64,000 nt of DNA from Trypanosoma brucei gambiense DAL972. Taxonomy: Eukaryota; Euglenozoa; Kinetoplastea; Trypanosomatida; Trypanosomatidae. The position numbers were made by a program, and so were the translations under genes. Where the stretch lies: the NCBI RefSeq assembly GCF_000210295.1, contig NC_026744.1:3534001-3598000 (forward strand), in the 5' to 3' direction. The notes under the pieces were generated by a model. The model was not told where the DNA came from. It did not search any database and worked only from the letters and a program-made list of their open reading frames with translations. Shown piece after piece: positions 49,110 to 57,688 of this stretch; position 1 is the stretch's first letter, and each line of letters begins with the position of its first letter.

Positions 49110-50744
49110 TTACGCGTTTTGGGGTGGAAAAACCTTTACCCCGCCAAATCGCTCACGCTCAAGCCGCTCCCGTTGCTCTCGCAAGTGCTGGAGGCCCTCG
49201 GGTACACCTATAACAAATTCACCGGGGCGTCCGCGACGCCGGACATCAGTGAGCTGCGCAACTCGACGCCTCAGCCCCTTACTCCATAGATGCGATGCCA
49301 CGTACGCCTTCTCATCTTCAGTGCGTGGGAAACCAAACCGCCAAAGCCACGTCGCTTCCATCCGTGCCTCCTCCCCGTAGTCACTTTGATCTCCGAGGTT
49401 ACTCTTACCATCGCGCTGCTGCTGTCGCTCCGGACCCTGACCAAACGGTGCGTCTTCTGGGTGATCCACGTCGAGACTACTATCTGCTGCATTGTCCCAC
49501 TCATGCATCTGGCGAGACTCAATGAGACGCATAGCTGCTGAACCGTCTATTACATCCGCACCTGCACAGCATGACGGCTCGTGGAACAGACAACCACGTT
49601 GTCTGAAATCCCCGTAGTTAAGCGTGAGCTCTTCCCCCTTTTTGATCAGCCGCGAAGCTACCACAACAACACCAATGCCAGAGCGGTAGCGGTATGTCAC
49701 GTTGTGACTGCGGACGGAGTGGTTCAGCATGTCGAGAAAGGGAACCACTGCTACTTTGGGTGGTTGGGCGCGCTGTTGCTGCCGGTGGGGGATAAAGTGC
49801 AAATTCACAGCACGGGACCTCATCATAAAGTGCGACCAACGAAGCTGTTCGATAGTTTTGGGGTCCCCACCAGCATCGTCGTCACCGGGCTGGTTAGTGG
49901 TGGAGGTTGGCGGGGTTGGCAACAAGTTGTCAGCAAACATACACCTTTGCAGCGGTGTAAGAATGTCAGAGTAGACTGACGTCTCTAGCTGCACCAGCTG
50001 CTGTTGCGCCGCTGATAAGGAGCCCCGACTCTTTGCGAGGTTTGCCTCATGTTGTCGCTGAGTTAGTGGGTGCCTCTTACCACGGCAGAACGCCGCGATC
50101 AGCGGTTCCGTTGCTACTACCTCTACCTGCGGTTTGCTGACGGCATCAATTCCGCAAGACTCAGCGGCCTGCAGCATCAACTCGACAGTCGCCGCGTCCG
50201 TGTCGGCATGCTCCAGCGGCGATGAAATGAGTGCCGTGCGGGTGCCAGTCCGCAAGCGACGCTGGAGTGGCGTAAAGGCAGACGCCCTTTTCTCTTGTAA
50301 CTGTAAGAGCAATCCCATCGGTGGTACGCGTGGTGGGAGGCTGGAAACCCACTTAGTCAGTGGGTGGTTTACTCCGCCATGCCTGAGGGTGTAGAGCGCA
50401 AGTGTGATCAGTAACGAATCACGTGTTGATAAAAGGTGTGGCATCCCACTCACAGTCGCCAGGCGGCGCCTTAGCTCAGCGTAGCTTGTAAAATTTCCAC
50501 CCGCGGTAGCGTGCTGGAGAACGCTGTCAGCAATTTCGCCATGTAGTATGTGCGACTCTGGTACAACGCAAAGCTGCTCGCCCCTACAAATGGAGCGGCT
50601 GGCCACAACGCAACGGAGTGGTGCTCTCAGAACATTGTCCTTCCCCGTCCCCCGCGATTCAATTACTTGCGTCAGAGCATCGCTCAAAATGGAGAGTCCG
50701 TTAGACCACTCACCAAGTCCGTGCATTGTCCGACAACATCGCAT
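49110..50744 (-). CDS. SET-domain protein methyltransferase (SETD/LSMT-like)
   Basis: A 544-residue protein with a split SET domain of the Rubisco-LSMT/SETD3/SETD6 type. The first SET strands are near residues 35-60 (VVASRSICRGEQLCVVPES), the iSET insert follows, then DMLNHS near 336 and GEELTLNYGDF near 373, which form the S-adenosylmethionine pocket. These enzymes methylate lysine or histidine on non-histone proteins and sometimes histones; the substrate cannot be told. The frame opens further, to ATG 50915, but a strong polypyrimidine-AG lies inside that extension. The extra residues (FFVAARALFFHFFFSF) are simply the translated tract, so I use the downstream ATG at 50744. A charged insert follows the SET core. 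Confidence 0.87.
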   Translation of the reverse strand: MRCCRTMHGLGEWSNGLSILSDALTQVIESRGTGKDNVLRAPLRCVVASRSICRGEQLCVVPESHILHGEIADSVLQHATAGGNFTSYAELRRRLATVSGMPHLLSTRDSLLITLALYTLRHGGVNHPLTKWVSSLPPRVPPMGLLLQLQEKRASAFTPLQRRLRTGTRTALISSPLEHADTDAATVELMLQAAESCGIDAVSKPQVEVVATEPLIAAFCRGKRHPLTQRQHEANLAKSRGSLSAAQQQLVQLETSVYSDILTPLQRCMFADNLLPTPPTSTTNQPGDDDAGGDPKTIEQLRWSHFMMRSRAVNLHFIPHRQQQRAQPPKVAVVPFLDMLNHSVRSHNVTYRYRSGIGVVVVASRLIKKGEELTLNYGDFRQRGCLFHEPSCCAGADVIDGSAAMRLIESRQMHEWDNAADSSLDVDHPEDAPFGQGPERQQQRDGKSNLGDQSDYGEEARMEATWLWRFGFPRTEDEKAYVASHLWSKGLRRRVAQLTDVRRRGRPGEFVIGVPEGLQHLREQRERLERERFGGVKVFPPQNA

Positions 50745-51581
50745 TTTCACACGACGGCTCAGCGATGCTGGACTCCCGGCAGTGCCTTCGCTATTCTGGT
50801 AAAACGGCTCACCCCCAAGTAATTCGGCGAAAACTGGAAAGGAAAAAAAGAAGTGAAAGAAGAGTGCACGAGCAGCGACGAAGAAGGATTGGGTGCCGCC
50901 TGCTACAGCGCGCATGATTACTACTCTCGACCTACTTCAGCCACGTTTACCATACTTGTTTTACCTTAACGTATGCCCTGCCCATTCGCGTGTCCCAGTT
51001 GCCGTGGACCCCAACGTGCCACGCTAATCACAGAAGTGTTTGTAGGGAAGGGGGGCTGACATTCAGCTGTGAACACGTGGGGAATTTTTGCGTGGGACCC
51101 GGCTCTGAACTGTTAATGCGGAGCACACCCTTTCACCAACTTCTTGATTAGCCAGAAACAGTCCCTAACCGTACTTCCTTCCTCCCCACAGAGCCGTGCG
51201 CGGAGACATAAAATGTCGAGGTACACATACGAACGTATGGACCTGCAGGAGCTAGTTATGTGTAAGTTGAGCGGTGCTTCCATGAAAAAAAAAAACATAT
51301 GGGCAAGCACCAGAGGGGCGGAGTTATTTATTATTAACTTCCTCTGCTTAAGGAAACAAAGGCGGGTTTGGGCTCAAGCACAAACCAAAACAACGCACGG
51401 AACTTACCCACGGCAACAGAGGAAGTTGGACATAAGAAAGGATACAGCAGTGCGACTTATTTTCCTCTCACGCCGAACAAAGTAAACAAAAGCCGGCACC
51501 AACAACGGAGGAAGTCGATGTTCCAAAGAGTCACCAACCAAACGCCATCTCCCCCCTCAATGTTCTTTCGTCTGCAAGATG
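50745..51581. other. Intergenic spacer, no gene seen
   Basis: This spacer holds the leader of the SET-domain gene and the 3' UTR of the small charged protein. A plus-strand A-run lies at 51285-51294. No gene supported. Confidence 0.5.
50834..50864 (-). promoter_or_regulatory. Spliced-leader acceptor inside the SET open frame
   Basis: The sense strand reads a pyrimidine tract (50836-50864) ending TTTCCAG, with AG at 50835-50834. It lies between the in-frame ATGs at 50915 and 50744, so the mature mRNA should begin with the second. Confidence 0.8.
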
Positions 51582-51974
51582 TTAAACGTGTTCGGTGTCC
51601 ATGTCATACCCTCCGTAGTCGGCTTCGCGCTGCTTCTCCTTCTTGGAACGACCCGCTCTGCGCTCCTCTTCCCGGGCCTTCTTGTTATTGATGTCAAATT
51701 CCTTTTCCATGGCACTCATCTTGTCTTGAAGCTCTTCCACCTTTACACCCAATTTACGCGCCTCTTCCGCCTGCGCCGCTCTCTCTAACTCTTCTTCGGT
51801 TCTTTTGATGGCGGCTGACTTGGACTTCTTTTCTGCTTTGATTGCGGCCTCGACGTCCTTCTGCCGCGAGCCGACTTTCAAGCCGGCTTCCGCCCACAGG
51901 CCACTCGGCACCTCACCCTTCTCCTGAAGGATCTTCGACAGCTTGGCCAGCGACTCCAAGCGCCCTTCACTCAT
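51582..51974 (-). CDS. Small charged helical protein
   Basis: A 130-residue protein starting MSEGRLESLAKL at ATG 51974. The 38 open codons upstream include a hydrophobic run and use a non-ATG start, so I treat them as leader. The protein is dominated by lysine, glutamate and alanine. It has a short N-terminal helix with EKGEVPSGLWAEAG, which looks globular, then a coiled-coil rod (ELERAAQAEEARKLGVKVEE) to about residue 110, ending acidic (DYGGYDMDTEHV). No family recognised. The composition argues that it is expressed as a small soluble protein. Confidence 0.7.
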   Translation of the reverse strand: MSEGRLESLAKLSKILQEKGEVPSGLWAEAGLKVGSRQKDVEAAIKAEKKSKSAAIKRTEEELERAAQAEEARKLGVKVEELQDKMSAMEKEFDINNKKAREEERRAGRSKKEKQREADYGGYDMDTEHV

Positions 51975-52418
51975 GACCGTAGTCGTGTTTCCCCTAAAGC
52001 CTTTGGTACGAGGTGAGAGAAGTAAAGGTGGAGCGGATAAAAGTACACATAGATGAAAACTGGCACAAAGCAATGTAGTCAGCCACACAAGCTACGCAGG
52101 CGAGGAGGTGGGAAAGCGAATCACCCACTTCCCACAGGTGTGGAAACAAAACTATGCTGATGGCTACAATGCTAGCCCCCATAAACCGCGCAACTGAAAA
52201 CTCTTTTATCAAATACACAGTTGGGCGCGTATCGAAGGAAACAGACAAAGCGGATACAACCGACGACTGCTCAGCCGCCTTTGTTTCCCCTTCACTTTCC
52301 ATTAGCTCTCTGAGAGGTCCCCTAATACTTTCCAACTTTTTGCAGATACTCCAATTACCCTACCACTCACTTGGAAAAGAACTGTATCAAGGAGACTTCA
52401 CCCGCGTGTCCAAAAGTT
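51975..52418. other. Intergenic spacer, no gene seen
   Basis: This spacer lies between the COQ4 stop and the small charged protein start. A 38-codon open extension at its lower end belongs to the leader of that gene. Nothing else seen. Confidence 0.5.
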
Positions 52419-53168
52419 TCATGAATCGTGTAATCCGCCACTTTTCCTTTCCTTTAGAAATGCATCTAGTGGCACGATACCTACGTCATCCACAAGCTGC
52501 TCATACGGTTTATCCAAGTACCATTCCCACGGCACGTTAAGTATACATGAAACAAAACGCTTTCCGTGCAACTGACGGGGAGCATTGGCACGTGCCCACT
52601 CATTATACATGCCCATGTTAAGGATCTGATCCATCCTGAGCCATGGCATACCACCCAATACCGCCATAAGTCCAACCGGAAGGCCCGTGTGTTGCCACTC
52701 GAAGAGTTTCACTGCCAACTCCTCTTCGATTGTCCGCCCTAACCCTACATATGCATGAACAAAGTCGTGTATCTGCCGATACCGAAGCATAACGTATGCG
52801 AGCGTTGGGTCGCTAACGTGCAGGATGGGTGCCCTTCCACTCGGTAGAAAATTGTTTCGTTTCATAAATGCTGCGTACCGGTACCCAAATGTTCCCTCTG
52901 GTTGTGTCTTAGCAAACTCCAATGTCTCGTCCGTTACCTGCGGTCTCTCTTTTAATATCGAGCGTCCCATTTCGTCCGCCATCATCAGCCGCTGCATGTG
53001 ATGCAAGGCTGTTAACGCTGTAATCTCAGCAAATGCCGCACTTCCTCTACCATCTTCCGGGTCGACAATGGCACCGAAGCTCGACGTGACAAACGCCGGC
53101 AGAGACTTTACGGCGCCGGCTATACCGCCAAGAAACATGACCGCGGACGAAACCACCCTACTCTGCAT
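52419..53168 (-). CDS. COQ4: Ubiquinone biosynthesis protein COQ4
   Basis: A 249-residue protein starting at ATG 53168. It matches COQ4 along its length. The metal-binding motif HDxxH-x11-E is present as H134-D135-x-x-H138 and E150 (RQIHDFVHAYVG). The flanking RYAAFMKRNNFLPSGR and the C-terminal PWEWYLDKPYEQL are typical of the family. COQ4 organises the mitochondrial complex that makes ubiquinone and is thought to carry out the oxidative decarboxylation of C1 of the ring. It is peripheral to the matrix side of the inner membrane. The first 30 residues are serine/valine/alanine-rich without acid, fitting a mitochondrial targeting signal. Length is normal. Confidence 0.94.
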   Translation of the reverse strand: MQSRVVSSAVMFLGGIAGAVKSLPAFVTSSFGAIVDPEDGRGSAAFAEITALTALHHMQRLMMADEMGRSILKERPQVTDETLEFAKTQPEGTFGYRYAAFMKRNNFLPSGRAPILHVSDPTLAYVMLRYRQIHDFVHAYVGLGRTIEEELAVKLFEWQHTGLPVGLMAVLGGMPWLRMDQILNMGMYNEWARANAPRQLHGKRFVSCILNVPWEWYLDKPYEQLVDDVGIVPLDAFLKERKSGGLHDS

Positions 53169-54086
53169 TAATAACTGGGTACGATACAAACCCTTCCTTC
53201 TGCTATGGGCGATTGTGAGTAAAAGGGGTATGGATAATATGTTCAGGTCGTTACGGGGTGGTTCGGAGTAAACCGGGGATGGAAAAAAATTCGGGGAAGA
53301 GGGTGAGTGCGGTACGACTAGAAAAGGGTTGGGGATTTAGAAAGTAGCAGAATAAATAACAGTAGTGATAAAAGAAAAAAAAATAGAGCGGGAACGAGCC
53401 CCCATGTGTTTCTTTCAAAGCGCAATGTACCATCATTGCCTATTGGCATGCACATAAACGAAGAAAGAAAGCCGCCTCAAGGTATCTGCACTGCTTCTCT
53501 TGTCACCATTGGCCTTCGGTGGCCTGGTATTAAGGCAGTGCAACAGACACAAATAAATAAACAAGAATTCTCCGTAAGGCATGGTGGGGCTGCCATCGTC
53601 AACAGCCCCACGAATAATCACTCACCGTAATCGATAATTATTGAGCTGTGCGGCAGGATCCGGTTGAATAACCCGCCAACAAAAAAATGTGAGTGCCATG
53701 TTGCCGGTGCTTCCGGGCTACGCACAACACAAATTTCCGGCGGCACAGCAACGACAAATTTTCACCTATCTCTCGCCACCCATGTGGCACCGTAGAGTAT
53801 GTCTCATTTTCACCGCCAGTCCTGGAATCATTGCCCCCCCCCCCGAGATATTTCTACGCGTGGAGTCGTGTGGTTTACCGAGCCTCGAATAACTGAAACA
53901 GGAGAACCGCAGCCTTTATGACACTGACTGCCCTTCACCGTATGTGGCTACCACCATATAGATAGGGCCCCACCTGCGGCGAGGTAGAAGTTGTAGAAGG
54001 GGATAAGCCCCACCGGCCGCCCTTCTGGAATTTGAGGAATCATGTGACGATTAATTAGGGCTTTAGAAGACGTGTCGTAGCTGTGT
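53169..54086. other. Intergenic spacer (0.9 kb) with C11 run
   Basis: This spacer holds the COQ4 leader and the 3' UTR of the small gene at 54087. Pyrimidine-rich sense stretches lie near 53275-53395. A plus-strand C11 run lies at 53834-53844. No gene supported. Confidence 0.5.
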
Positions 54087-54488
54087 TTACGTGGTTCCTT
54101 TTTCCCTTTGAAAAGTCATCGTAGTTATAAGCCACTCCCGATCTGAAACGCAGTTGTTTAATTGCATCAACATCCAGCCATCCTCTAGCAGCGTCTCCGC
54201 CAGCACCCGCCGGTCGCTGTCGACGCACCGTGTCAGATCCCCTTCCCACCATCGCCGCGGCTCGCCAGCGACACCAGTAGAAGTTGTAGTGCTGCTCTGC
54301 GCGAGAAATTGTTCTAACAGGTACCGCATCCGAATCCGTTCGTTTAGTTGGGTAGCGACAGCGTCTGAACATAAAAGGCGGCATTTCACACTGTCTGGCC
54401 CTGCTGCATCACCAAACCGTCTGAAATGTTCCCACACCTCCAAGTAGGTAATCTCCTTCACGAACCGCCGCACGGTATTTTTCATCAT
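54087..54488 (-). CDS. Small hypothetical protein, 133 residues
   Basis: The frame starts MMKNTVRRFVKEITY at ATG 54488 and has no recognised domain. The N-terminal 30 residues form a basic amphipathic helix (RRFVKEITYLEVWEHFRRFG) that could act as a mitochondrial signal. The rest is compact, with several tryptophans (PRRWWEGD, DGWMLMQ). It sits between two better-defined genes with normal spacers on both sides. Overlapping frames on the same stretch look less protein-like. I hold it as a probable small gene. Confidence 0.55.
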   Translation of the reverse strand: MMKNTVRRFVKEITYLEVWEHFRRFGDAAGPDSVKCRLLCSDAVATQLNERIRMRYLLEQFLAQSSTTTSTGVAGEPRRWWEGDLTRCVDSDRRVLAETLLEDGWMLMQLNNCVSDREWLITTMTFQREKGTT

Positions 54489-54848
54489 ACCTTTGCGCGT
54501 TCGTTGTGTTTATTGTTTCTAACGCTAATGCGGAGACGAGAACACCCCACGGTGTCGAGTAGAACACACGCACAAAGAAAAACAAGACGAAAAGGGGCTA
54601 AGGAACAACAACTTTGCGACGACGACGGAGGTCCAAAATAATGAGAACAGCAACACCTTAACCGTTACAATCGTACTAGCATGGAAAGGGGGAGAAGCTC
54701 ATGTCTTGTATCGTACAATCTGCCTCCTCAGCGATGGCGGAAGGGAAACAAAAAGTGGAAGGGGCTAAAAGAGGGAGGGAGAGGAGCTAGTTGAGAACAA
54801 ACCCGATCATGAGATTGTGAGGAGGCCTCTGACACCAGTTGGTTAGCG
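54489..54848. other. Short intergenic spacer
   Basis: This spacer lies between the J-domain protein stop and the small gene start. I see nothing in it beyond ordinary AT-rich sequence. Confidence 0.5.
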
Positions 54849-55910
54849 TTAGCGCTGCCGCCGTCTGGACTCGTGCCTTCCGCCTGCATTTCCCCTTTCC
54901 CTGCTGCTCCTACCCTTCTTATCGTTATGGTTATTATTTCCCCGCCGCTGGCGGTTAGTGTTCATGTAATGCCCCCCCCGGAATGGTATGGCACCGCCAT
55001 CGAAGACAATGTTGTCCGGGCTCACGAAGCCACCACTGAACTCGTCGCCGGGACCGCCATAGCCATAAGGATCATTGTCCGTAAAATCATCATCGTCATC
55101 TATGCCCATAAAATCAACCTCAGGAGACTCTGCGTAATAGTTGAAACCATAAAACCGTTGTCTCGCACGGGGTAGTGATTTGTTGTCTTCACTCCACCGA
55201 TTAAACTCCGCTACAACATCAGTTGTTTGCTTTCCTAGCGCGTTGGCAATGAAATCAAAACTTTTGCCGTCTTGGTACATGTTCACCATTGCCTGCACGT
55301 CAGCATCGGGCCATGTAGTTGTCTTCTTTCGAGTCTGGCCACCTTTTGCGTGCTGCTGTTTTTCGCCGTGCTTCGCCTTCTTCTGCCCCCTGCTCGCTTC
55401 AGTGGTCCGCTGGTGGTGGTGGTGGTGCCTCCAGCTACTGTCGCGCGAAGGGGAGGCCTGTTCAAACGCCTCGTTCTCGGCTTGTCGGTGCATTTCTTCC
55501 CACATCATTTCGTAAAATGTTGGATTAATTTCCTCATGCCACGGTTGATACGGCTCGTCATGTGGAGCATAGTATGAGTGCTCACTACTCGCCCTGACTC
55601 CGCCGGAGGCGCAATTATTTTTTTGGTGCATACCGCACCCACCTAATTGGTGGAGACGCCGGAGTGTGGCGTACGCGTTGTTAATGTTCACCATACGGGA
55701 AGAGGCACCGGTCCCCTCCTCTCCACTGACGTCGGGGTGGTGCTTCTTGGCGAGCTCAACGTATCGGCGCCTGATGTCTTCAAATGTAGACGAAGTGGCG
55801 ACGCCGAGTGTTGCGTAAGCGCTGCGTACCTCCCCTTCCGTTGGTGCCTGTGTTGCCATGAAACGACGCTGGAGGGATCGAACGCTCCTAAATGCAGCCC
55901 AACTGCGCAT
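54849..55910 (-). CDS. J-domain (DnaJ) protein with SANT-like domain, probably mitochondrial
   Basis: A 353-residue protein. Residues about 22-80 form a J domain with the HPD motif in KKHHPDVSG and the usual NNAYATL helix. J domains stimulate the ATPase of HSP70. A stretch near 185-240 (TTTWPDADVQAMVNMYQDGK) resembles a SANT/Myb-type helix bundle. Histidine-rich and Gly/Arg-rich tracts follow. The start is taken at ATG 55910 (MRSWAAFRSVRSLQRR), an arginine-rich amphipathic presequence suited to mitochondria. The upstream ATG at 55946 is separated from it by the first AG after a polypyrimidine tract, so the spliced leader should join between the two. The HSP70 partner is not indicated. Confidence 0.86.
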   Translation of the reverse strand: MRSWAAFRSVRSLQRRFMATQAPTEGEVRSAYATLGVATSSTFEDIRRRYVELAKKHHPDVSGEEGTGASSRMVNINNAYATLRRLHQLGGCGMHQKNNCASGGVRASSEHSYYAPHDEPYQPWHEEINPTFYEMMWEEMHRQAENEAFEQASPSRDSSWRHHHHHQRTTEASRGQKKAKHGEKQQHAKGGQTRKKTTTWPDADVQAMVNMYQDGKSFDFIANALGKQTTDVVAEFNRWSEDNKSLPRARQRFYGFNYYAESPEVDFMGIDDDDDFTDNDPYGYGGPGDEFSGGFVSPDNIVFDGGAIPFRGGHYMNTNRQRRGNNNHNDKKGRSSRERGNAGGRHESRRRQR

Positions 55911-55920
55911 GATTGGGTAC

Positions 55921-56009
55921 CTCTTCAGAGAATAACCGTTGAACATTGGGAGGCCAGCGTGTGGACGCGTAGAGTGCCCAATAAGAAGAGAGCGTGGAAA
56001 AGAATAGTT
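55921..56009 (-). promoter_or_regulatory. Spliced-leader acceptor for the J-domain gene
   Basis: The sense pyrimidine tract at about 55978-56009 has no AG after it until CTGAAGAG at 55924-55921. That places the exon start between the ATGs at 55946 and 55910, with a genomic leader of about 10-13 bases. Confidence 0.65.
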
Positions 56010-56341
56010 ATGACCACAAGGAGGTCAGCAATAAATACAAGACAAGGGGTACACATATGTACAAAGAGGTGTACAACACAGCTCATAGTACACTGGTAAC
56101 AATGAAGAAAGGCGATGTGGCTCAACCTGTCTTCGTAGCAAACAATAACAAAATCAAAAATAAAGAAGAACAAAAAAAAATCTCTTCACAAGCGAGAGAG
56201 AAGAAATCCCTACAATGAAAGCTCACAATGAACAAAGATAAATAAACAAATAAAGGATTGAAGAAATAACGCAAATCTATTATTATTATTATTTTTCTCC
56301 CCTTTCTCCTTCTGTGCCATGGTCACTTCTACCATGTTCAC
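55947..56341. other. Short intergenic spacer
   Basis: This spacer lies between the rhodanese-like protein stop and the J-domain gene. A TTA trinucleotide run lies near 56279-56292. No gene seen. Confidence 0.5.
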
Positions 56342-56755
56342 TTAGAGGTCCTCCTCTTGCTCTCCTTGCGTAAATTTACTCCATTCATTGTACCCATCTG
56401 CGAAGTAAGTTGCTGCTCTGTACCCCAACGCTTCCACCACATCAACTGCCGTTGCCGCTCGGCCGTGGCGCTGATCAAAGAAAACAATTTTGTCCGATGC
56501 CTGTGGCATACGTATTTTATACTTTGTTTCGAATGCGGTGGGACTCATGCGAAACGCGCTTCGCACCTCCGAGGATGGAATATGTACGGAGAAGGGGATA
56601 GTACCATATCTTTTTACTTCAAAGGCGTCTCGTACATCAACAATAAAAGTGTTTTCGTTCTTACCACTTCGCTTACTCTTCAGAAGAGCTGCCATGTGAA
56701 ACTTGTTAAGTGCCCTCTTGCGGTCTAGCTCCTCGTAAGATGTGCTCTGACCCAT
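56342..56755 (-). CDS. Rhodanese-like protein without catalytic cysteine, myristoylation motif
   Basis: A 137-residue single rhodanese domain starting at ATG 56755. The strand IVDVRDAFEVKRYG (residues 38-51) and the helix after the active-site loop (ATAVDVVEALGYRA) are well conserved. The loop reads FFDQRHGR, where active rhodaneses have C-x-x-x-x-R, so the sulfur-accepting cysteine is aspartate (D94). It is therefore unlikely to be a sulfurtransferase and may act as a binding module. The N-terminus MGQSTS fits the myristoylation consensus MGxxxS. The next gene downstream (57257) is a close relative that keeps its cysteine. Together they look like a duplicated pair. Confidence 0.82.
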   Translation of the reverse strand: MGQSTSYEELDRKRALNKFHMAALLKSKRSGKNENTFIVDVRDAFEVKRYGTIPFSVHIPSSEVRSAFRMSPTAFETKYKIRMPQASDKIVFFDQRHGRAATAVDVVEALGYRAATYFADGYNEWSKFTQGEQEEDL

Positions 56756-57256
56756 AGTTTGCTTCACCTTTTAGCTTTGTGACGGGGGTTTGCCTCCGGC
56801 TTTTCACACCTATCCTATCCTGTCCTGTCCTGTCGTTTCCTTTATATATGTATGTTTTCCTTTTTATTTTTTTCCAATCAATCCTCAACGAAGCACGAGC
56901 GTCTTTGGATAAGGGAACTCAAAATCAGTGAAACGCGCAAATCACCGAAGTACAACACAAACACATCAAATAAAAATATGAACAGTAGCACACACCAGTG
57001 GTACAGCGAGATAAGAAAAGATGGGCCGCTCCCGCTCAACCGCTGCTTCCCCTTCAACTAGTTGACAAAAGCTGAGCCACTCGTTTTTATGTTATCAAAA
57101 TTCACGAGAGCAGCTGCTCCCGCCTAATGAGATGGCGTACCGGCTGAACCAATTTTCACAGGTAAAACTATGGGATCGTAACGCGTGAAGGCTACAAGTC
57201 CGGACCCTCCACCTGAAACCACCGCGTAGTTCCTCGGCGGATTCAACCCGAGGTCC
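56756..57256. other. Spacer with pentamer repeat
   Basis: This spacer lies between the two rhodanese-domain genes. Plus-strand TATCC/TGTCC pentamers repeat at 56811-56834, within or near the leader of the 137-residue gene. No further gene seen. Confidence 0.55.
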
Positions 57257-57688
57257 TCACCCTTTGCAACCATCCGCGTCGTCAAACGGTGCCCCACCGT
57301 AGCATTCCCGCCATTCGGCAAAACTCCCAACAAAGTTCTTCACGTAACGATAACCTAATCCCTCTGCAATTTCAGTGGCGGTGGCGGATCGCACACCCCT
57401 CTCACAGTAAAATATCAACTCTGCTTCGTCCTTACGTGGCTTTGGGTGTCCGAAAGTCTTCACAAACTCTTCCTCGTCCACCTCGTCACTTAACGCAGCT
57501 GGCAATGCCTTCAGTGGAATATTGACAGCGGTTGGAATAAGACCTGTCGCTGCAACCTCCCCTGTTGAACGCACATCCACGATGATTTTATTTGCTGCTG
57601 CCCGGCTTCCGCCAAGCTTTGACCTCACTACAGCCAGCACTTGAGGTGCAGTGATGGTCGCTAATGCACGCGGCGTTACGAAAAACAT
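57257..57688 (-). CDS. Single-domain rhodanese (sulfurtransferase-like)
   Basis: A 143-residue protein starting at ATG 57688 (MFFVTPRALA). The frame opens upstream only from a GTG. It contains one rhodanese domain: KIIVDVRSTGEVAATGLIP at residues 34-52 and the active-site loop YCERGVRS with C95 and R100, the pattern of catalytic rhodaneses. These move sulfur from thiosulfate or a persulfide donor to an acceptor. The N-terminus is basic and hydrophobic without acid and may be a mitochondrial signal. The position and the shared loop register with the gene at 56342, where C95 corresponds to D94, suggest that the two arose by duplication. Confidence 0.86.
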   Translation of the reverse strand: MFFVTPRALATITAPQVLAVVRSKLGGSRAAANKIIVDVRSTGEVAATGLIPTAVNIPLKALPAALSDEVDEEEFVKTFGHPKPRKDEAELIFYCERGVRSATATEIAEGLGYRYVKNFVGSFAEWRECYGGAPFDDADGCKG

